From positions 10,620-74,619 of the forward strand of contig CAJNYU010000186.1 of the NCBI GenBank assembly GCA_905331475.1: 64,000 nucleotides of DNA. Direction: 5' to 3'. Position 1 is the first letter of the stretch. Each line of letters begins with the position of its first letter. Below are positions 59,522 to 64,000 of the stretch, piece after piece. A program made the position numbers and the translations under genes. The DNA comes from Rotaria socialis. Its lineage: Eukaryota > Rotifera > Eurotatoria > Philodinida > Philodinidae. Below the pieces are notes generated by a model. The model was given only the letters and a program-made list of their open reading frames with translations. It was not told the DNA's origin and made no database searches.

Positions 59522-61051
59522 TTAGGGTTGCTAGATTAAAATGTTTGAAATCGGAATTTTCATGCTTACATTCGGAAAAACTATGCGGCTAATTCGGAGA
59601 AAAATTCGGAAAGTCGTTTTTAAGCTTCTTGATGCTTAAATGTTTTTTTTTCTGATAGAAAAGTCTTCTGAGTTTGATTGTTCTTTCTCTAGATATATTT
59701 CATCAATGTTAAAATAAATGCATTAATTATAACACCTTTGGAAAACACCATTTTCAAGAAGAGAATGTTGATACAAGAAAAACAACTCGCACTCTCATCA
59801 TCGGATTTACCATCCATAATAACGTTCAGTTTATTCTGAAATAGAGGTATTAAAATGTAAAACGACATATTTATTTACATTTATATGAAGGTTTTAAGAG
59901 ATATTAATTATATGACTTCTTTGAAAACTAAACATTGATTGAAGCTATTCTAACAAATCTAAGATGAGATGAGATTTGAAAAAAAGATTATTGCCAAGTG
60001 CTTGCAAAAATGATCTCAGCCAAAATTTAATCGATCTTTTCATTAAACCGTCAAATTGCTTTTTAAATGTATAACTTAAATAAAATTTCCTCAAAGATTA
60101 TCAATTACAAGTTGCATGCCTCTTGTTGACAATGCAAGTCGAATTTGGATAAGGTTGATCGACAGATATATAAAGACTCCCCTGGTTGAGGGAATTTGAA
60201 TTTCTTTCGATAGCGTTAAATTATCATAGTTACGGTTTGTTTGCATCAAATGATGTACATTCAAATTTTTATACTAAAAGATTGAGAAACAATATAACTT
60301 TTTCGTTGAGCATTTGTACAGAATCCTAATAATACTTATTGAAGTTCATTTACGCAGAGAAAAATTTGACTATTAATGGATGTGATGAATATTATCAGAT
60401 AAGCGTTAAAATCATTTTTTTTTGTGAAATTCACTATTTGACTATTAAAAAAATCATTCGAAAATCGGCTAAATTAGAAGTAAAAATTTGATGTAACAAA
60501 TTTATCTGTAATCCTATTTAACAATTACTAATATTTGATACAAAATAAATTGATTACATCTGTATTGATTGAAAATTTTAGTAAATTATTTGTGAACGCA
60601 ATATGTTAGCAGCATCTAAATGACTAATCCGAACGAAAAGAAAAATGTAAATGCATTAATGTGTTGTTAAAGATAGCGTTATCTATATGAGATGAGTAAG
60701 TAACTAAGGAAATTAGGAAAAAAATTTTTTTGAAAAAAAAAATTTTTTTTTTATATGATTTTAATGCGTAAGATAGATCATGTTAAATAGACCCCCATCG
60801 ATGGAATATACAACAAAGAAATATAGATTCTCTCTCTCTCGCTCAGTGTATAGTGGGCCATTTAACCTTCCACGTTTTAAACCATCCGCGTCATTCTTTT
60901 GAATTCCGAACAGCGTACAGCTGCCGCATCGCTTAGCCTCTTGAAAATTTCGTACCTATTTGTCTGATGTCTTTTCATTTTAGAATCCCCCTTAATCGGG
61001 CTGAAAGATCGTACTATCTTATTGGAATATTCTAATTAAAAAAATCGAGCA
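59522..61051. other. Right flank of composite block and eEF2 upstream region
   Basis: Starts with GGTTGCTAGAT and CGGAA-rich words to about 59620, then A/T-rich non-coding sequence. A short CT-rich run (60830-60845) and a TTTTCATTTTAG acceptor-like site at 60971-60982 lie just upstream of eEF2; the latter could end a 5' untranslated intron or receive a spliced leader. Confidence 0.5.

Positions 61052-64000
<2,949 letters not shown>

Overview
The window looks like nuclear DNA of an AT-rich invertebrate with short introns (mostly 50-80 bases, GT..AG), most consistent with a bdelloid rotifer. This is an inference from gene content, intron size and the paralogue and transposon pattern; no species marker is present. 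No RNA gene, CRISPR array or prokaryotic feature was seen.

Layout. 1-6.2 kb: mostly non-coding, with three weakly supported small genes and one candidate AT-rich mobile element. 6.2-8.1 kb (+): a DUF4140/DUF4139 family protein. 8.6-18.6 kb (-): a complete multi-exon sodium leak channel (NALCN) with two tandem alternative exons for the domain II pore. 21.1-28.0 kb (+): two paralogues of an unnamed helical protein, one ending in a MYND zinc finger; they share a 1,432-base identical block and one carries an assembly scar (a single N). 28.1-31 kb: a possible secreted protein and one copy of a dispersed repeat. 31-40 kb (-): the tail of a myosin XV-like protein (FERM-MyTH4-FERM) with no motor, its introns hosting a short TA-flanked inverted-repeat element and the second copy of the dispersed repeat. 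42.4-44.1 kb (+): a BTB protein. 45.9-59.5 kb: a 13.7-kb composite of broken gene copies. 61.05 kb to the window end (+): eEF2, cut by the edge.

The composite block is the most unusual part. It holds a decayed but intron-containing copy of the spliceosome protein Prp8 in permuted order: the C-terminal two thirds come first (45.86-52.91 kb) and the N-terminal third last (57.67-59.52 kb). Between them lie two tandem copies of Prp8 3' end + 5' end of a ubiquilin gene + an unidentified HEITH-motif gene fragment. The two ends of the block are the two halves of one Prp8 codon run and share the hexamer TATATG, as if a circular or tandem intermediate had been opened inside Prp8. Into this block went a 1,415-base hAT-like element (8-base target duplication), which itself carries a 952-base Tc1/mariner-like element, and separately a 292-base inverted-repeat element whose empty site survives in the tandem sister copy.

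The working genes (channel, translation factor, BTB protein, DUF4139 protein, motorless myosin tail) are unrelated in function and show no sign of co-regulation. All exon boundaries were read by eye from splice consensus and reading frame.
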